DNA of 59,127 bases from Sediminibacterium soli (GTDB taxonomy: Bacteria > Bacteroidota > Bacteroidia > Chitinophagales > Chitinophagaceae). Below are positions 33,772-42,700 of the stretch, piece after piece. Under the pieces are notes generated by a model. It was not told the DNA's origin. It did no database searches and saw only the letters and a list, made by a program, of their open reading frames with translations. How positions within the stretch are numbered: the first letter of the stretch is position 1; the number at the start of each line of letters is the position of its first letter. The stretch covers positions 1-59,127 of the forward strand of contig NZ_JAACJR010000014.1 in NCBI RefSeq assembly GCF_009939225.1, read 5' to 3'. Both the position numbers and the translations under genes were made by a program.

Positions 33772-34869
33772 ATGCAGCAGAACAAATACCTGAAATACTT
33801 CAATGTATTGCCGCTGTTCAATACAAAACGGACCCGGGATATTTTTAAGGTGAACCCCACCATCGCCCCGGTGAGGGAGGAAGCCTCGGAAATAACCATC
33901 AAAGTGTTCGACTACAACCAGCAGACGCTGGAAGAGAAAGAGCTGGATCATATCGGCGAGGCTTTTTGTTACCTGGATAACGACAAGATCTCCTGGGTGA
34001 ATATTGATGGCATCAGGAAATCGGATGTGGAAGCCATCTGTAACCACTTCAATGTGCATTACCTCATCGTGGAAGATATTATGAGCGTTGGTCAGCGTCC
34101 CAAAATGGACGATCTGCCGCCTGTTCTGTACTGTCTTCTCAATATGCTGTACTTCAACGAAAGCTCGGGCGCCGTTGAGACAGAGCAGATCAGCATTGTA
34201 CTGGGGAAGAATTTTGTACTGACATTCCAGGAAGATGCGCACCGGGATGTATTTGATTCGATACGTGAAAAACTAAGGGCGCCGGCCAGCAAACTGCGGC
34301 AGGCGGGGGCGGATTACCTCTGCTATTCGCTGATCGATATGATCGTGGACCACTATTTTGTTGTGATGGAAAAACTGGGCTACCGGATAGAGGAGCTTGA
34401 AGAAAAGATCGTGCGGAGCAGTAATGCAAGGGCGCTGGCGGAGATCAATAACCTGCGCAAGGAACTGATCGTATTAAAGCGGAACGTAACACCCGTGCGC
34501 GACCTGGTAAACGGCTTTGTTCGCACCGACAGTGACCTGCTTGATGAAAGGATCAGCAAATACTTTAAAGACATATACGACCATATCGTACAGGCCAATG
34601 ATCTTGCCGAGAACTACCGTGATATGATGATGAACCTGCAGGATCTTTACCTAAGCAACGTAAACCTGCGGATGAACGAAGTAATGAAGGTAATGGCCAT
34701 CGTAACCTGTCTGCTGGCACCCGCAACGGTGATCGGCGGTATCTTCGGCATGAACTTCGACAAGATACCCTATATCCACAACCAGTACGGTTTCTTCATC
34801 GCCATCGGTCTCATGCTGGTCATACCGGTGTGGATGATCATGCTGTTCAGGAAGAGAGGGTGGTTTTAG
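33772..34869 (+). CDS. corA: CorA-family magnesium/cobalt transporter
   Basis: 365 residues. A large N-terminal cytoplasmic domain and long helix (to about 305) are followed by two C-terminal membrane helices with the selectivity motif GMN in IGGIFGMNFDKIP and the external IHNQYGFF loop. Length and topology are typical. It moves Mg2+ (and Co2+/Ni2+) inward. No magnesium riboswitch was seen upstream; the gap is filled by the repeat described separately. Confidence 0.94.
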   Translation: MQQNKYLKYFNVLPLFNTKRTRDIFKVNPTIAPVREEASEITIKVFDYNQQTLEEKELDHIGEAFCYLDNDKISWVNIDGIRKSDVEAICNHFNVHYLIVEDIMSVGQRPKMDDLPPVLYCLLNMLYFNESSGAVETEQISIVLGKNFVLTFQEDAHRDVFDSIREKLRAPASKLRQAGADYLCYSLIDMIVDHYFVVMEKLGYRIEELEEKIVRSSNARALAEINNLRKELIVLKRNVTPVRDLVNGFVRTDSDLLDERISKYFKDIYDHIVQANDLAENYRDMMMNLQDLYLSNVNLRMNEVMKVMAIVTCLLAPATVIGGIFGMNFDKIPYIHNQYGFFIAIGLMLVIPVWMIMLFRKRGWF

Positions 34870-35047
34870 GATCGATTACGGATTAGCGGATTACGTATTG
34901 CGCATGTTGGATTTGCTTCTCTGCGAAACCCCTTAACGCTGCGTCTCTGCGGTAAATTCAAAAAGTTTTTTACCGCAGAGGCGCAGAGAAGGCAGCGTTC
35001 CGCTGAGAGAAATCCGTTAATCCGTAATCCACTAATTCAAAATCCAA
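34868..35047. repeat. Composite nested inverted repeat between corA and MATE gene
   Basis: The outer arms are GGATTACGGATTAGCGGATTAC versus 'gttaatccgtaatccactaatt'. The inner arms are CGCTGCGTCTCTGCGGTAAA versus 'tttaccgcagaggcgcagagaaggcagcg'. The two families nest exactly as at 33570-33750 and sit between convergent genes. Confidence 0.8.
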
Positions 35048-36439
35048 TCAGATCTTCACCAGCTTCCATTTCCCTTTTCTGAAGACCAGGATGCTGGTGA
35101 TGGAGATCAGGGTTTCGGTGACAACGATGGCAATGAATACACCGGTGGTGCCCAGCGCCAGAGTCTGGGCCATCAGGTAGGCAAAAGGAATCTGGAAAAC
35201 CCAGAACCAGAACAGGTTGATCCAGGTGGGCGTTTTACTGTCGCCCGCACCGTTGAAGGCGTTGATGATCACCATACCCACACCGTAAAAAATATAACCG
35301 AGGCTAACGATGCGCAGAGCGGTGACACCGGTTTTTACAACCGCCGCATCGCTGTTGAGCAGACCTACAAAAAATTCGGCGAAGACAACAAACAGCAACG
35401 ATACACAGGCCATGAAAATGGCGTTGTACTTGGCCGTTTGCCATACCGATTGCTCGGCGCGGTCGGGCTGCTGGGCGCCAAGGTTCTGTCCTACCAGTGT
35501 TGCCGCTGCATTGCTCATGCCCCATGCCGGCATCAGGAAAAATATGATCAGACGCATGGCGATGGTATAACCGGCAACCGCATCGCTTCCAAAACCCGCC
35601 ACCAGTCTGGCCAGCACGATCCAGCTGGCCGAGGCAACGATAAATTGCAGGGTGGCGGTGGAGGCGATATTGGACAGTGACCGGATGATGGCGCTGTTGG
35701 GAACAAAATCGCGCAGGTGTATTTTCACAACGCCTTTTCCTTTCAGCAGGCGGTACACCTGGTAACACACACCGATACCCCTTCCGGTGGTGGTGGCGAT
35801 GGCTGCGCCGGTGAGGCCGAAGAAATGGATCATGACCGGACAAAGAATGATGTTGCAGATATTGGCCAGCCACAGGCTGCGCATGGCAATATTGGCATCG
35901 CCTGCGCCGCGGAAGATGCCGTTGATCAGGAACAGCAGCATGATCACGATATTACCTGTGAACATGATGCGTGTGTAGGTTTTACCCGCCGCAATCAGCT
36001 CGGGCGAGCCACCCATGATCTGCAGCACGTTTTCTGCGAACAGGAAGCCGGCAATACTCAACAGCACACTGATGCCCACACAAAGGATCAGCGCCTGCGC
36101 GCCCGCCCTGGATGCCGCCCCCGGATCTTTCTCGCCCACCCGTCTGGCCACCATGGCCGTTGCCGCCATACTGAGCCCGATGGCAATGGAATAAATGATG
36201 GTGAGGAACGATTCCGTCAGTCCCACGGTTGCCGCCGCATTGGGTCCGAGCTTTCCGACGAAAAAAATATCCACCACCGCAAATACCGATTCCATGCCCA
36301 TTTCGAGCATCATGGGCACGGCCAGCATGAAGATGGCTTTGCGGATACTGCCGCTGGTAAAATCCTGGTGCTCACTGTTGAGCGATTCTTTTAAATAAGA
36401 CCAAAAACTTCTCTTATGCTTATCAGAATAAGTTGTCAT
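35048..36439 (-). CDS. MATE-family efflux transporter
   Basis: 463 residues with twelve hydrophobic helices in two homologous halves. MATE features include GSIRKAIFMLAVPMMLEMGMES at the start, the VDIFFVGKLGPNAAATVGL helix and the second-half counterpart GMSNAAATLVGQNLGAQQPDRAE. These transporters export drugs or metabolites using Na+ or H+. The substrate is unknown. The 224-bp gap to the next minus-strand gene shows nothing notable. Confidence 0.93.
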   Translation of the reverse strand: MTTYSDKHKRSFWSYLKESLNSEHQDFTSGSIRKAIFMLAVPMMLEMGMESVFAVVDIFFVGKLGPNAAATVGLTESFLTIIYSIAIGLSMAATAMVARRVGEKDPGAASRAGAQALILCVGISVLLSIAGFLFAENVLQIMGGSPELIAAGKTYTRIMFTGNIVIMLLFLINGIFRGAGDANIAMRSLWLANICNIILCPVMIHFFGLTGAAIATTTGRGIGVCYQVYRLLKGKGVVKIHLRDFVPNSAIIRSLSNIASTATLQFIVASASWIVLARLVAGFGSDAVAGYTIAMRLIIFFLMPAWGMSNAAATLVGQNLGAQQPDRAEQSVWQTAKYNAIFMACVSLLFVVFAEFFVGLLNSDAAVVKTGVTALRIVSLGYIFYGVGMVIINAFNGAGDSKTPTWINLFWFWVFQIPFAYLMAQTLALGTTGVFIAIVVTETLISITSILVFRKGKWKLVKI

Positions 36440-36663
36440 TGTTTATAACAGTTAGTGTATATAAATGATTGAAACGGCAGCGGACTGTTCGCTGCAAACG
36501 GGAATAATCAGACCTAAACCGTAACGGGGATCCGGGCCCTGGTCAGCAGATCATCGGCGGTGGTATTACAATGGACTGCTTTATACGCAGTAACCAAATG
36601 TAAAGGAAAAAGGGGTGCCCGAAATAAAAAATGGGTAAGCGGCAGGCGCGCAATAGGGGCCTC

Positions 36664-36960
36664 TTAGGGGTTAAGTACGATCACGCTGTTGCTGCTGCCG
36701 AAAATATTGGGCACTTCATGATCGGCTTCGGGATCGTTGATCCAGTCTGTTGTATTGACCCTGTACCTGAATTCGTGCTGCGAATCTTTGGGTAATGATA
36801 CATCTCCGCTGAAGCTGCCATCCTTCTTCTTTTTCAAAACCACTGCGGTATCCCAGTCGTTGTTGAGACCGAATACTTCCACTGTTTCCGCATGGTCCGT
36901 ACTGAAGGAGAATTTCACCTTGCAGTAGTCTTTTGTTTTGAAATAGGTTTTCTGTATCAT
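36664..36960 (-). CDS. Stand-alone CBM48/isoamylase N-terminal-like domain protein
   Basis: A 98-residue single domain with the immunoglobulin-like CBM48 pattern: VKFSFSTDHAETVEVFGLNNDWD, then KKDGSFSGDVSLPKDSQHEFRYRVNTTDWINDPEADHE (seen in parts). In AMPK-type and isoamylase domains this fold binds starch or glycogen. Here it occurs alone without a catalytic domain. No signal peptide. It may bind alpha-glucan or serve as a regulatory subunit. Confidence 0.8.
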   Translation of the reverse strand: MIQKTYFKTKDYCKVKFSFSTDHAETVEVFGLNNDWDTAVVLKKKKDGSFSGDVSLPKDSQHEFRYRVNTTDWINDPEADHEVPNIFGSSNSVIVLNP

Positions 36961-37141
36961 ATTTTTTCACATACTTGCTGGCCTTTATACCATGAGGGCC
37001 GGAAAAGTAACCCACCGGACGGGTAAAATTGATGATCTGTTTATATTTTACGTGTGCGGCAGTTATTCGATTCATCCATGGATATGACGCAGCTGCCGAA
37101 ATTGGCCGGCCTTTACGGGGTGTAATCGTTTCTTTTGCAGT

Positions 37142-38236
37142 ATGAAGATCCCCGGGCTGCCGCTTATTGCCACGCATATCATCGGCTGGATTTTGTTCCA
37201 GGGCCTGCCGCTGGTATTCCTGTTGTCGATGACGGGAAGCACCGTGGAACGGGTGTTTTCTTCCACTGCTTACTGGCTGTTTTGCAGTTATTATATTGGG
37301 GTATTTTACCTGCACCAGTATTTCCTGCTGCCCCGCCTGTACCGCGGTGGAAAAAAAACAGGGTATATCCTTTCGATGGCAGTATTGCTGGCCAGTGCCG
37401 TATACCTGCGTCCCTTTGATCATATGACTTTCCGGCAGCGCGAGCTCCGGTTCGGGAATATGCGCGAGAACCGGGTGCGTCCGCCGGATGGATATCGTCC
37501 GCAGATGTCTCCGCGGGGAGAAAGGTTCGAAGGCCCGAGGAAATTCCGGATGGACATTATCGGCATCTTTCTGCTGCTGCTGGTGATCATGTTCGGTATT
37601 GCCATCGATATTTCGCGCAGGTCAAGACTGGCGGAGCAGCGGGCGGCGCAGGCGGAAGCAGACAGGGCCAACGCGGAACTGTCGTTCCTGAAAGCACAGA
37701 TCAATCCGCATTTTCTTTTCAATACGCTCAACAACATCTATTCGATGGCGGTAACAGGCCACCGGCATACCGCGGATATGCTGATGAAACTGTCCAATAT
37801 CATGCGTTATGTAACAGACGATGTGAACTCGGATTTTGTGCCGTTGCAGAACGAGGTCGACTGTATCAGCGATTACATCGATCTGCAGCAGCTGCGGCTG
37901 GGGCAAAAGACCACACTGCAGTATGCGGTTAACGGCGATACGGATAACAGGCTGATAGCACCCTTGCTGCTGATGACCTTTGTTGAGAACGTTTTCAAAT
38001 ACGGCATCAGCAAACAGGAGGCTAGTGAACTGACCATCCGTCTTGATATCGAGGCCGGGCGCATCTGTTTTTATACCGCCAACCGGGTGTTCCCGATGCA
38101 GCGGCGCGACGACAGAACGGGCATCGGCATCGCCAATACGCGTAAACGGCTGGCGCATTTATACCCTTCCGGACACAGCCTGCAGATAAAGGAGGAAAAT
38201 GACCTGTTTATCGCAGAACTTTGCCTAAACGCCTGA
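37142..38236 (+). CDS. LytS/YehU-type sensor histidine kinase
   Basis: 364 residues. Four hydrophobic segments occur (10-30, 43-62, 74-90, 138-156), with a charged extracytoplasmic loop between the last two. The kinase domain contains the phospho-acceptor His190 in QINPHFLFNTLNNIY and a degenerate HATPase_c (PLLLMTFVENVFKYGIS, GIGIANTRKRLAHLY). It signals to the LytTR regulator that follows 3 bp downstream. The input signal is unknown. Confidence 0.92.
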   Translation: MKIPGLPLIATHIIGWILFQGLPLVFLLSMTGSTVERVFSSTAYWLFCSYYIGVFYLHQYFLLPRLYRGGKKTGYILSMAVLLASAVYLRPFDHMTFRQRELRFGNMRENRVRPPDGYRPQMSPRGERFEGPRKFRMDIIGIFLLLLVIMFGIAIDISRRSRLAEQRAAQAEADRANAELSFLKAQINPHFLFNTLNNIYSMAVTGHRHTADMLMKLSNIMRYVTDDVNSDFVPLQNEVDCISDYIDLQQLRLGQKTTLQYAVNGDTDNRLIAPLLLMTFVENVFKYGISKQEASELTIRLDIEAGRICFYTANRVFPMQRRDDRTGIGIANTRKRLAHLYPSGHSLQIKEENDLFIAELCLNA

Positions 38237-38239
38237 TAT

Positions 38240-38947
38240 ATGCCCATCACTTCTATAGCCATTGACGATGAACCGCTGGCGTTGGCGCTGATCAGCGAAT
38301 ACGCGGCCCGTATTCCCGAACTCAGCCTGGTACAGACCTTTGAAGACGCCATCAGCGGCGCCGAATACCTGCGGCAGTACCCGGTTGATGTGTTGTTTAT
38401 CGATATCAATATGCCCGATATCACCGGCATAGACCTGGTTCGGTCACTGGAAAAAAAACCGCTGACCATCTTCACCACCGCGTACAAACAGTTTGCCTGC
38501 GAAGGCTTTGAACTGGAAGCCATCGATTACCTGCTGAAGCCGATCGCATTCGACAGGTTCAGCAAAGCGGTACAGCGCGCCGGTTCACTAAAAGCCTTCC
38601 GATACCCCGCTCATCCCGCCACCGGGCAGCATTTTTTTGTACGCTCGGAATACCGGATGATCAGGATCGAGTGTGCGCAGGTTCAATATATAGAGGGACT
38701 GGAAGACTATGTGAAAATCCATATCGATAACGAGAAGCCGGTGCTGACCCTGATGACGATGAAGGCCATCATGGAGAAACTGCCGGCCGGTTTGTTCAGA
38801 CGTATTCACCGCAGTTATATCATACCCCTGCGAAGGGTAAAGGCGATACATAACAGAAAACTCCTGCTCGACAGGGGTCGCGAGCTCCCGATCAGTGATT
38901 CGTACCTCGGTTTCATACAGGAATGGACACAGCAAAAGCCCTTGTAA
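38240..38947 (+). CDS. LytTR-type response regulator
   Basis: 235 residues. The receiver domain (about 1-120) has acidic residues in IDDEPLA and phospho-acceptor Asp55 in FIDINMPD. The LytTR DNA-binding domain (about 130-232) shows FFVRSEYRMIRIECAQVQYIEGLEDYVKIH in parts and FRRIHRSYII. It is the partner of the adjacent kinase and likely a transcription factor for an unlinked target. Confidence 0.94.
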   Translation: MPITSIAIDDEPLALALISEYAARIPELSLVQTFEDAISGAEYLRQYPVDVLFIDINMPDITGIDLVRSLEKKPLTIFTTAYKQFACEGFELEAIDYLLKPIAFDRFSKAVQRAGSLKAFRYPAHPATGQHFFVRSEYRMIRIECAQVQYIEGLEDYVKIHIDNEKPVLTLMTMKAIMEKLPAGLFRRIHRSYIIPLRRVKAIHNRKLLLDRGRELPISDSYLGFIQEWTQQKPL

Positions 38948-39043
38948 AACAGGCCGGATCGGGTTTGCCGGCCGGGAAAATTAAAATAGCTTTGCGGTCT
39001 GCGTTTCAGGATCAATACATATAAACGTACCGGTTGCCTGCTC

Positions 39044-39376
39044 ATGCTGGTGATGTATATCTGCTTCCTGTGTTTTCAGGTAAAGTATAATCTTGAGATT
39101 GGCCGAACGATACATCGCAGCTGCAAACTGAATATTACCTGGCAACTGGCGGAAAAAGGCGACCGTATTTCTTCGCATGCCAAGCATTCGCTGATCAGCA
39201 AGATCAAGACCGCGCCCAGCAAACGGTTTCATCCCAACGCCGTAAGCACAGAGCCTGTAACCACAAGCGTTCCGGTTGTTTTCTACACAACAAATATCTT
39301 AACGGTTCATGCAACACCATTTGTTGCAAAAACGTTTGACCAGACATCTCCGCTTCGCGGTCCGCCTGCCGCATAA
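39044..39376 (+). CDS. Probable small conserved hypothetical protein
   Basis: A 110-residue frame begins with a hydrophobic MLVMYICFLCFQVKY segment, is polar in the middle, and ends SPLRGPPAA. The 'LRGPP(x)A' ending is one I associate with short uncharacterised proteins in Chitinophagaceae, which favours this reading over the minus-strand frame at 38981-39232. The start could be the ATG at 39044 or 39053. No function is known. Confidence 0.5.
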   Translation: MLVMYICFLCFQVKYNLEIGRTIHRSCKLNITWQLAEKGDRISSHAKHSLISKIKTAPSKRFHPNAVSTEPVTTSVPVVFYTTNILTVHATPFVAKTFDQTSPLRGPPAA

Positions 39377-39450
39377 CCACCACAAGGGTATTGCCATTTT
39401 ATTTGATCATCTGCCGCCGGCTCCGGCTGGCGGGTCATGTTATATTCACC

Positions 39451-39693
39451 ATGATACACAATGTTCACCTGGAATATGAGGGAGCGGCCCCAGCGCGTGA
39501 GAGAGAACTGATGTTCACCCGCAGTTTGCAGATGTGGCTGCGGCCCTTCAGCGAAGAGATCAACCGGCAGCAGGGAAAGCTGGTACTGATCTTCTGCGGG
39601 GATGGAAGCAATAAATTCCGTATCGAGCAGGTAAGCGAGGAGCTGAAACAAAAGATAGCCGAACAATTTCCCCGTTTTATTTCACCAAACTGA
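39451..39693 (+). CDS. Small conserved hypothetical protein (80 aa)
   Basis: An 80-residue soluble protein starting MIHNVHLEYEGAAPARE, with one long helix (RELMFTRSLQMWLRPFSEEI) and a strand (LVLIFCGDGSN). The start at 39451 is preferred to 39391 because the upstream part is not protein-like. It ends just before a strong bidirectional terminator shared with the convergent SET gene. Confidence 0.65.
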   Translation: MIHNVHLEYEGAAPARERELMFTRSLQMWLRPFSEEINRQQGKLVLIFCGDGSNKFRIEQVSEELKQKIAEQFPRFISPN

Positions 39694-39698
39694 TCCAT

Positions 39699-39736
39699 AT
39701 AAAACTGCAGGCAGCCCACCCTGCCTGCAGTTTTAT
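39699..39736. terminator. Strong bidirectional terminator
   Basis: A perfect 16-bp stem (ATAAAACTGCAGGCAG and its complement) has a 6-base loop, with A-tract on one side and T-tract on the other. It serves both the hypothetical gene ending at 39693 and the SET gene ending at 39733, whose stop codon lies within the right arm. Confidence 0.92.
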
Positions 39737-40152
39737 TTTTCATAGCCCACCACATCGGCGATGCTGCCATAATCAACCAGCAGTTCTTCTCCTTTACAGA
39801 TATCGCGCAGTGTTTCAAAATACTTTCCTTCTTCGATGGAGATGATATTGGGTGTGGCGGAATGATTGAGGTAACTTGCCATATCCATCACCTTACATCC
39901 CTGTGCGGGGATGAAATAATGTGTTTCATCGTACAGGTAATAGGTTTCGATATAGTTCCGGCTATGTTCCGGCAGAGAAGCTACGTCTTCAAAACCAACA
40001 CGTATCCATTCGCCGGTATCTTTTGAAAAGATATTTCTGCATCCTTTTGGAATACCGCATAAGGCAAATACACCGATGCCATGAACCGGTGATGGCTGTA
40101 AGGCGATATACATTTCGTGTTGCAGTTCGTGTAAGAGAGAGGCTTTGGTCAT
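39733..40152 (-). CDS. SET-domain protein (stand-alone)
   Basis: A 139-residue SET domain: an IALQPSPVHGIGVFAL entry strand, YLNHSATPNI (about 93-102) and EELLVDYGS (about 121-129). It lacks the post-SET cysteines seen in the two SET units at 26219 and 27913, so it is a different subtype. A lysine methyltransferase role is plausible. It is the third SET domain in 14 kb. Confidence 0.82.
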   Translation of the reverse strand: MTKASLLHELQHEMYIALQPSPVHGIGVFALCGIPKGCRNIFSKDTGEWIRVGFEDVASLPEHSRNYIETYYLYDETHYFIPAQGCKVMDMASYLNHSATPNIISIEEGKYFETLRDICKGEELLVDYGSIADVVGYEK

Positions 40153-40231
40153 GGGTGATATTTAGGGTATGGCGTTTTTTTTGGAAGACCCGGTTTAATT
40201 ATCAATGCCAGTAGCGGGTCCTGATGATTGG

Positions 40232-41008
40232 TTAGGCATTGGGATTTTGATGAAAAGCCTGCACCAGCAGCCGGTATAATTCAGGATGCTTTTTTTCCAG
40301 CAGGTCAGGCCGCGCAAAAAAATACTCGGATACCACGGCAAAGAATTCAGCTTCATTGGTGATACCGTAAGGATTGATGTCCGATCTGTTATCACGGATG
40401 CGGTTGATCTCTTTATGGATCAGCTGCAGCCAGGGTTTGATATATTCACGTCCCAGAAAAAATTCGGGAACACCGTCTGTACTGCCATCCGCTTTATCTA
40501 TCAGGTGAACGAATTCATGAATGGCGGTATGCTCCCTGTCGGTATTGTTCTGAAAAGAATGACGAAGTGCCCGCTGCGACAATACCATCACCCGTTGCAA
40601 TGCGCCTTCGCCAATAACACCCAGTACACTTCTCTCGTCGCCGGTCTGCTGAAAATCATGACCGAAAGCATCAGGGTACAGCAATATTTCATCGAGGTTG
40701 GTGTATTCCCAGTCTCCCAATCCAAAAATGGGAATAATGGCGCTGGCGGAAATATATACTTTGTCGGCATCCGTCACATCGGTTCCCACACCGATGATAC
40801 GCGTTGCTGCCAGAAAGCGGACCATCCGGTTTTCAAAATCCTGCCGTTGCTGTTCGTTCAGTTGCCGGTAAAATGCGACGTCCTTCAACAGCACCTCTTT
40901 ATATAACGGGGGGAGCGATACAGCCTGAGACCGGTGTCTTTTTCCAAACAGCGCAACATATAACGCAAGCACTGCCACACAAAGCAATATGACCGGAAGA
41001 AAACTCAT
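40232..41008 (-). CDS. MtfA-like zinc metallopeptidase
   Basis: About 258 residues. One N-terminal membrane helix (FLPVILLCVAVLALYVALF) precedes a zincin domain with HEFVHLID and a downstream Glu in EAEFFAVVSEYFF, as in the MtfA/M90 peptidase family. MtfA in E. coli is a cytosolic aminopeptidase linked to the Mlc regulator; this version looks membrane-anchored. The ATG at 41008 is chosen at the helix; the upstream open frame is not protein-like. Confidence 0.87.
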   Translation of the reverse strand: MSFLPVILLCVAVLALYVALFGKRHRSQAVSLPPLYKEVLLKDVAFYRQLNEQQRQDFENRMVRFLAATRIIGVGTDVTDADKVYISASAIIPIFGLGDWEYTNLDEILLYPDAFGHDFQQTGDERSVLGVIGEGALQRVMVLSQRALRHSFQNNTDREHTAIHEFVHLIDKADGSTDGVPEFFLGREYIKPWLQLIHKEINRIRDNRSDINPYGITNEAEFFAVVSEYFFARPDLLEKKHPELYRLLVQAFHQNPNA

Positions 41009-41103
41009 GAATACGTCAAAGTAACTGCATCCCGGCCATCCGTCTGCGAATTTATTCACCGATCCCCGCAGGTTATTTATATTCGGCAACGCAAACACCA
41101 TTC

Positions 41104-41856
41104 ATGGAGATCTTTTCGCAGTTTTCGGTTACGCAGTGGGTAATGATCTATACCGCCGCGTTTATCATTGGTCTGAGCAAATCGGGTATCAAGGGAATCG
41201 ACATGCTTACGGTAACGCTCATGGCCATCGTATTCGGCAGCAAGTCCTCAACGGGCATCGTGCTGCCCCTGCTTTGTGTGGCAGATATTGCGGCGGTTAT
41301 TTACTACCATCGCCACGCTCAATGGCATCATTTCCGTCGGCTGGCGCCCTGGATGATCGTGGGCATACTGGTGGGTGTGTGGGCAGGAAAAGGGATGAAT
41401 GAAGCAATCTTCCGCAAGGCGATGGCAGGGATCATTCTTGTAACCATCGCCATTGTATTATGGATGGAATACCGGAAATCAAAACAGGTGCCGCACCATC
41501 CTGCATTTGCCGCCGCCACCGGACTGGCAGCGGGTTTTACCACCATGATCGGTAATCTTGCAGGTGTTTTTTCCAACCTGTATTTCCTGGCCATGCGCGC
41601 TGCCAAGAACGATTTTATCGGCTCGGCTGCATGGATATTTTTGTTCATGAACCTGTTCAAGCTGCCCTTCCAGGTATTTTTCTGGCATAATATCAGCCTG
41701 AAAAGTTTATCGGTGGATGCGGTGGTTATTCCCGCGTTGGCACTGGGGTTTACCACCGGTGTATGGCTGGTGAAAAAGATACACGACGATACCTACCGCA
41801 AAATCGTCATCGTGCTCACTCTGATCGGGTCGGTGATCATGCTGCTGAAACGGTAG
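41104..41856 (+). CDS. TauE/SafE (TSUP) family permease
   Basis: A 250-residue permease with about eight hydrophobic helices in two repeats (FIIGLSKSGIKGIDML; the second-half GLAAGFTTMIGNLAGVFSNLYFL). TSUP proteins export or import sulfite, sulfonates or related organic anions. The substrate here cannot be told. It is divergent from the MtfA-like gene. Confidence 0.9.
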   Translation: MEIFSQFSVTQWVMIYTAAFIIGLSKSGIKGIDMLTVTLMAIVFGSKSSTGIVLPLLCVADIAAVIYYHRHAQWHHFRRLAPWMIVGILVGVWAGKGMNEAIFRKAMAGIILVTIAIVLWMEYRKSKQVPHHPAFAAATGLAAGFTTMIGNLAGVFSNLYFLAMRAAKNDFIGSAAWIFLFMNLFKLPFQVFFWHNISLKSLSVDAVVIPALALGFTTGVWLVKKIHDDTYRKIVIVLTLIGSVIMLLKR

Positions 41857-41896
41857 CGCCGGTTGATAGGGGAAACCCAACCTTAATGTGATATCC

Positions 41897-42628
41897 TTAC
41901 TGCACTGTCAGCGTAAACGTGGTTCTGTGCCGGATGGCCTCGTAAGCCTTGCCCCTGAATGTTCCGGGTATTTTTTCCTTGTAGATGCTTTCAATAATGT
42001 ACATGCCTTTTTCCGGCGGTATAAAAGAATAGATGCCTTCCTGGCTTTCCAGTTCTTTCATCCAGGTATTGGGTGCGTATACCATCAGTTTTCCTTTCAG
42101 GTCTTTGCCGCCATACAGCAGTTTCAGGTTGATGGATTTGTTTACCGAAAACGGGGCTTTTTCTTCCGCCGGAAGGATCTGGAAAGACAGGCTTGGTGTT
42201 GCTTTTGAGACGGCGCTACCGCCTGCATAGAAAGGTTTGTGCGCATAATAGGTGGGCTGCACAATGCCGATATCGTACTGCGTCCAGTCCACCACTTCCC
42301 TGCTTGTATTAACCAGTTCTATCTCGAATTTGCCCGCTGTTGCAGGGGTATACGAGGCAAGAAAATGATTGTTCATTTTCTGCAGCGACAGCGGTATTTT
42401 TTCTCCGCCCGGAGTAAGAACCCAGGCCGTTAATCCGTTGGCTTCTTCCAGTCGTTTTCCCGCTTCTTCCCGGGCGCCTTCCGCATATTCACCGTAATAG
42501 ATCCGGATGGTTCCGGGTTTGCCAACCGCCCATTTGTCCTGGGCTTCGATCCATAAATAATGCGCGGAAGCCGTATTGAATGCGGCAGCAGTCAGGAGTA
42601 AAAGCAACAGGTGGCGGATGTTTTTCAT
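41897..42628 (-). CDS. Secreted DUF4198-family protein
   Basis: About 243 residues with a signal peptide (HLLLLLLTAAAFNTASA) and the DUF4198 opening AHYLWIEAQDKW just after it, a position where a His can bind metal. Two beta domains follow. DUF4198 proteins often accompany TonB receptors for transition metals (Ni, Co, Cu). Here it follows the receptor gene at 42701 in the same direction, consistent with a metal-uptake or metal-handling pair. Confidence 0.82.
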   Translation of the reverse strand: MKNIRHLLLLLLTAAAFNTASAHYLWIEAQDKWAVGKPGTIRIYYGEYAEGAREEAGKRLEEANGLTAWVLTPGGEKIPLSLQKMNNHFLASYTPATAGKFEIELVNTSREVVDWTQYDIGIVQPTYYAHKPFYAGGSAVSKATPSLSFQILPAEEKAPFSVNKSINLKLLYGGKDLKGKLMVYAPNTWMKELESQEGIYSFIPPEKGMYIIESIYKEKIPGTFRGKAYEAIRHRTTFTLTVQ

Positions 42629-42700
42629 GGTGTTTGTATAGGTGGTTATATAAAAACCGGCGCAGGAAGCCTGCACCGGTTTGGGATTTACGGGGTTTTG

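Noticed and set aside
35717..36394. Plus-strand 225-codon frame opposite the MATE gene
   Set aside because: His/Asp-rich shadow of transmembrane codons on the other strand.
38981..39232. Minus-strand open frame opposite 39044-39376
   Set aside because: The plus-strand frame has a hydrophobic start and an LRGPP ending that I associate with known small proteins. The minus-strand product shows no protein-like features.
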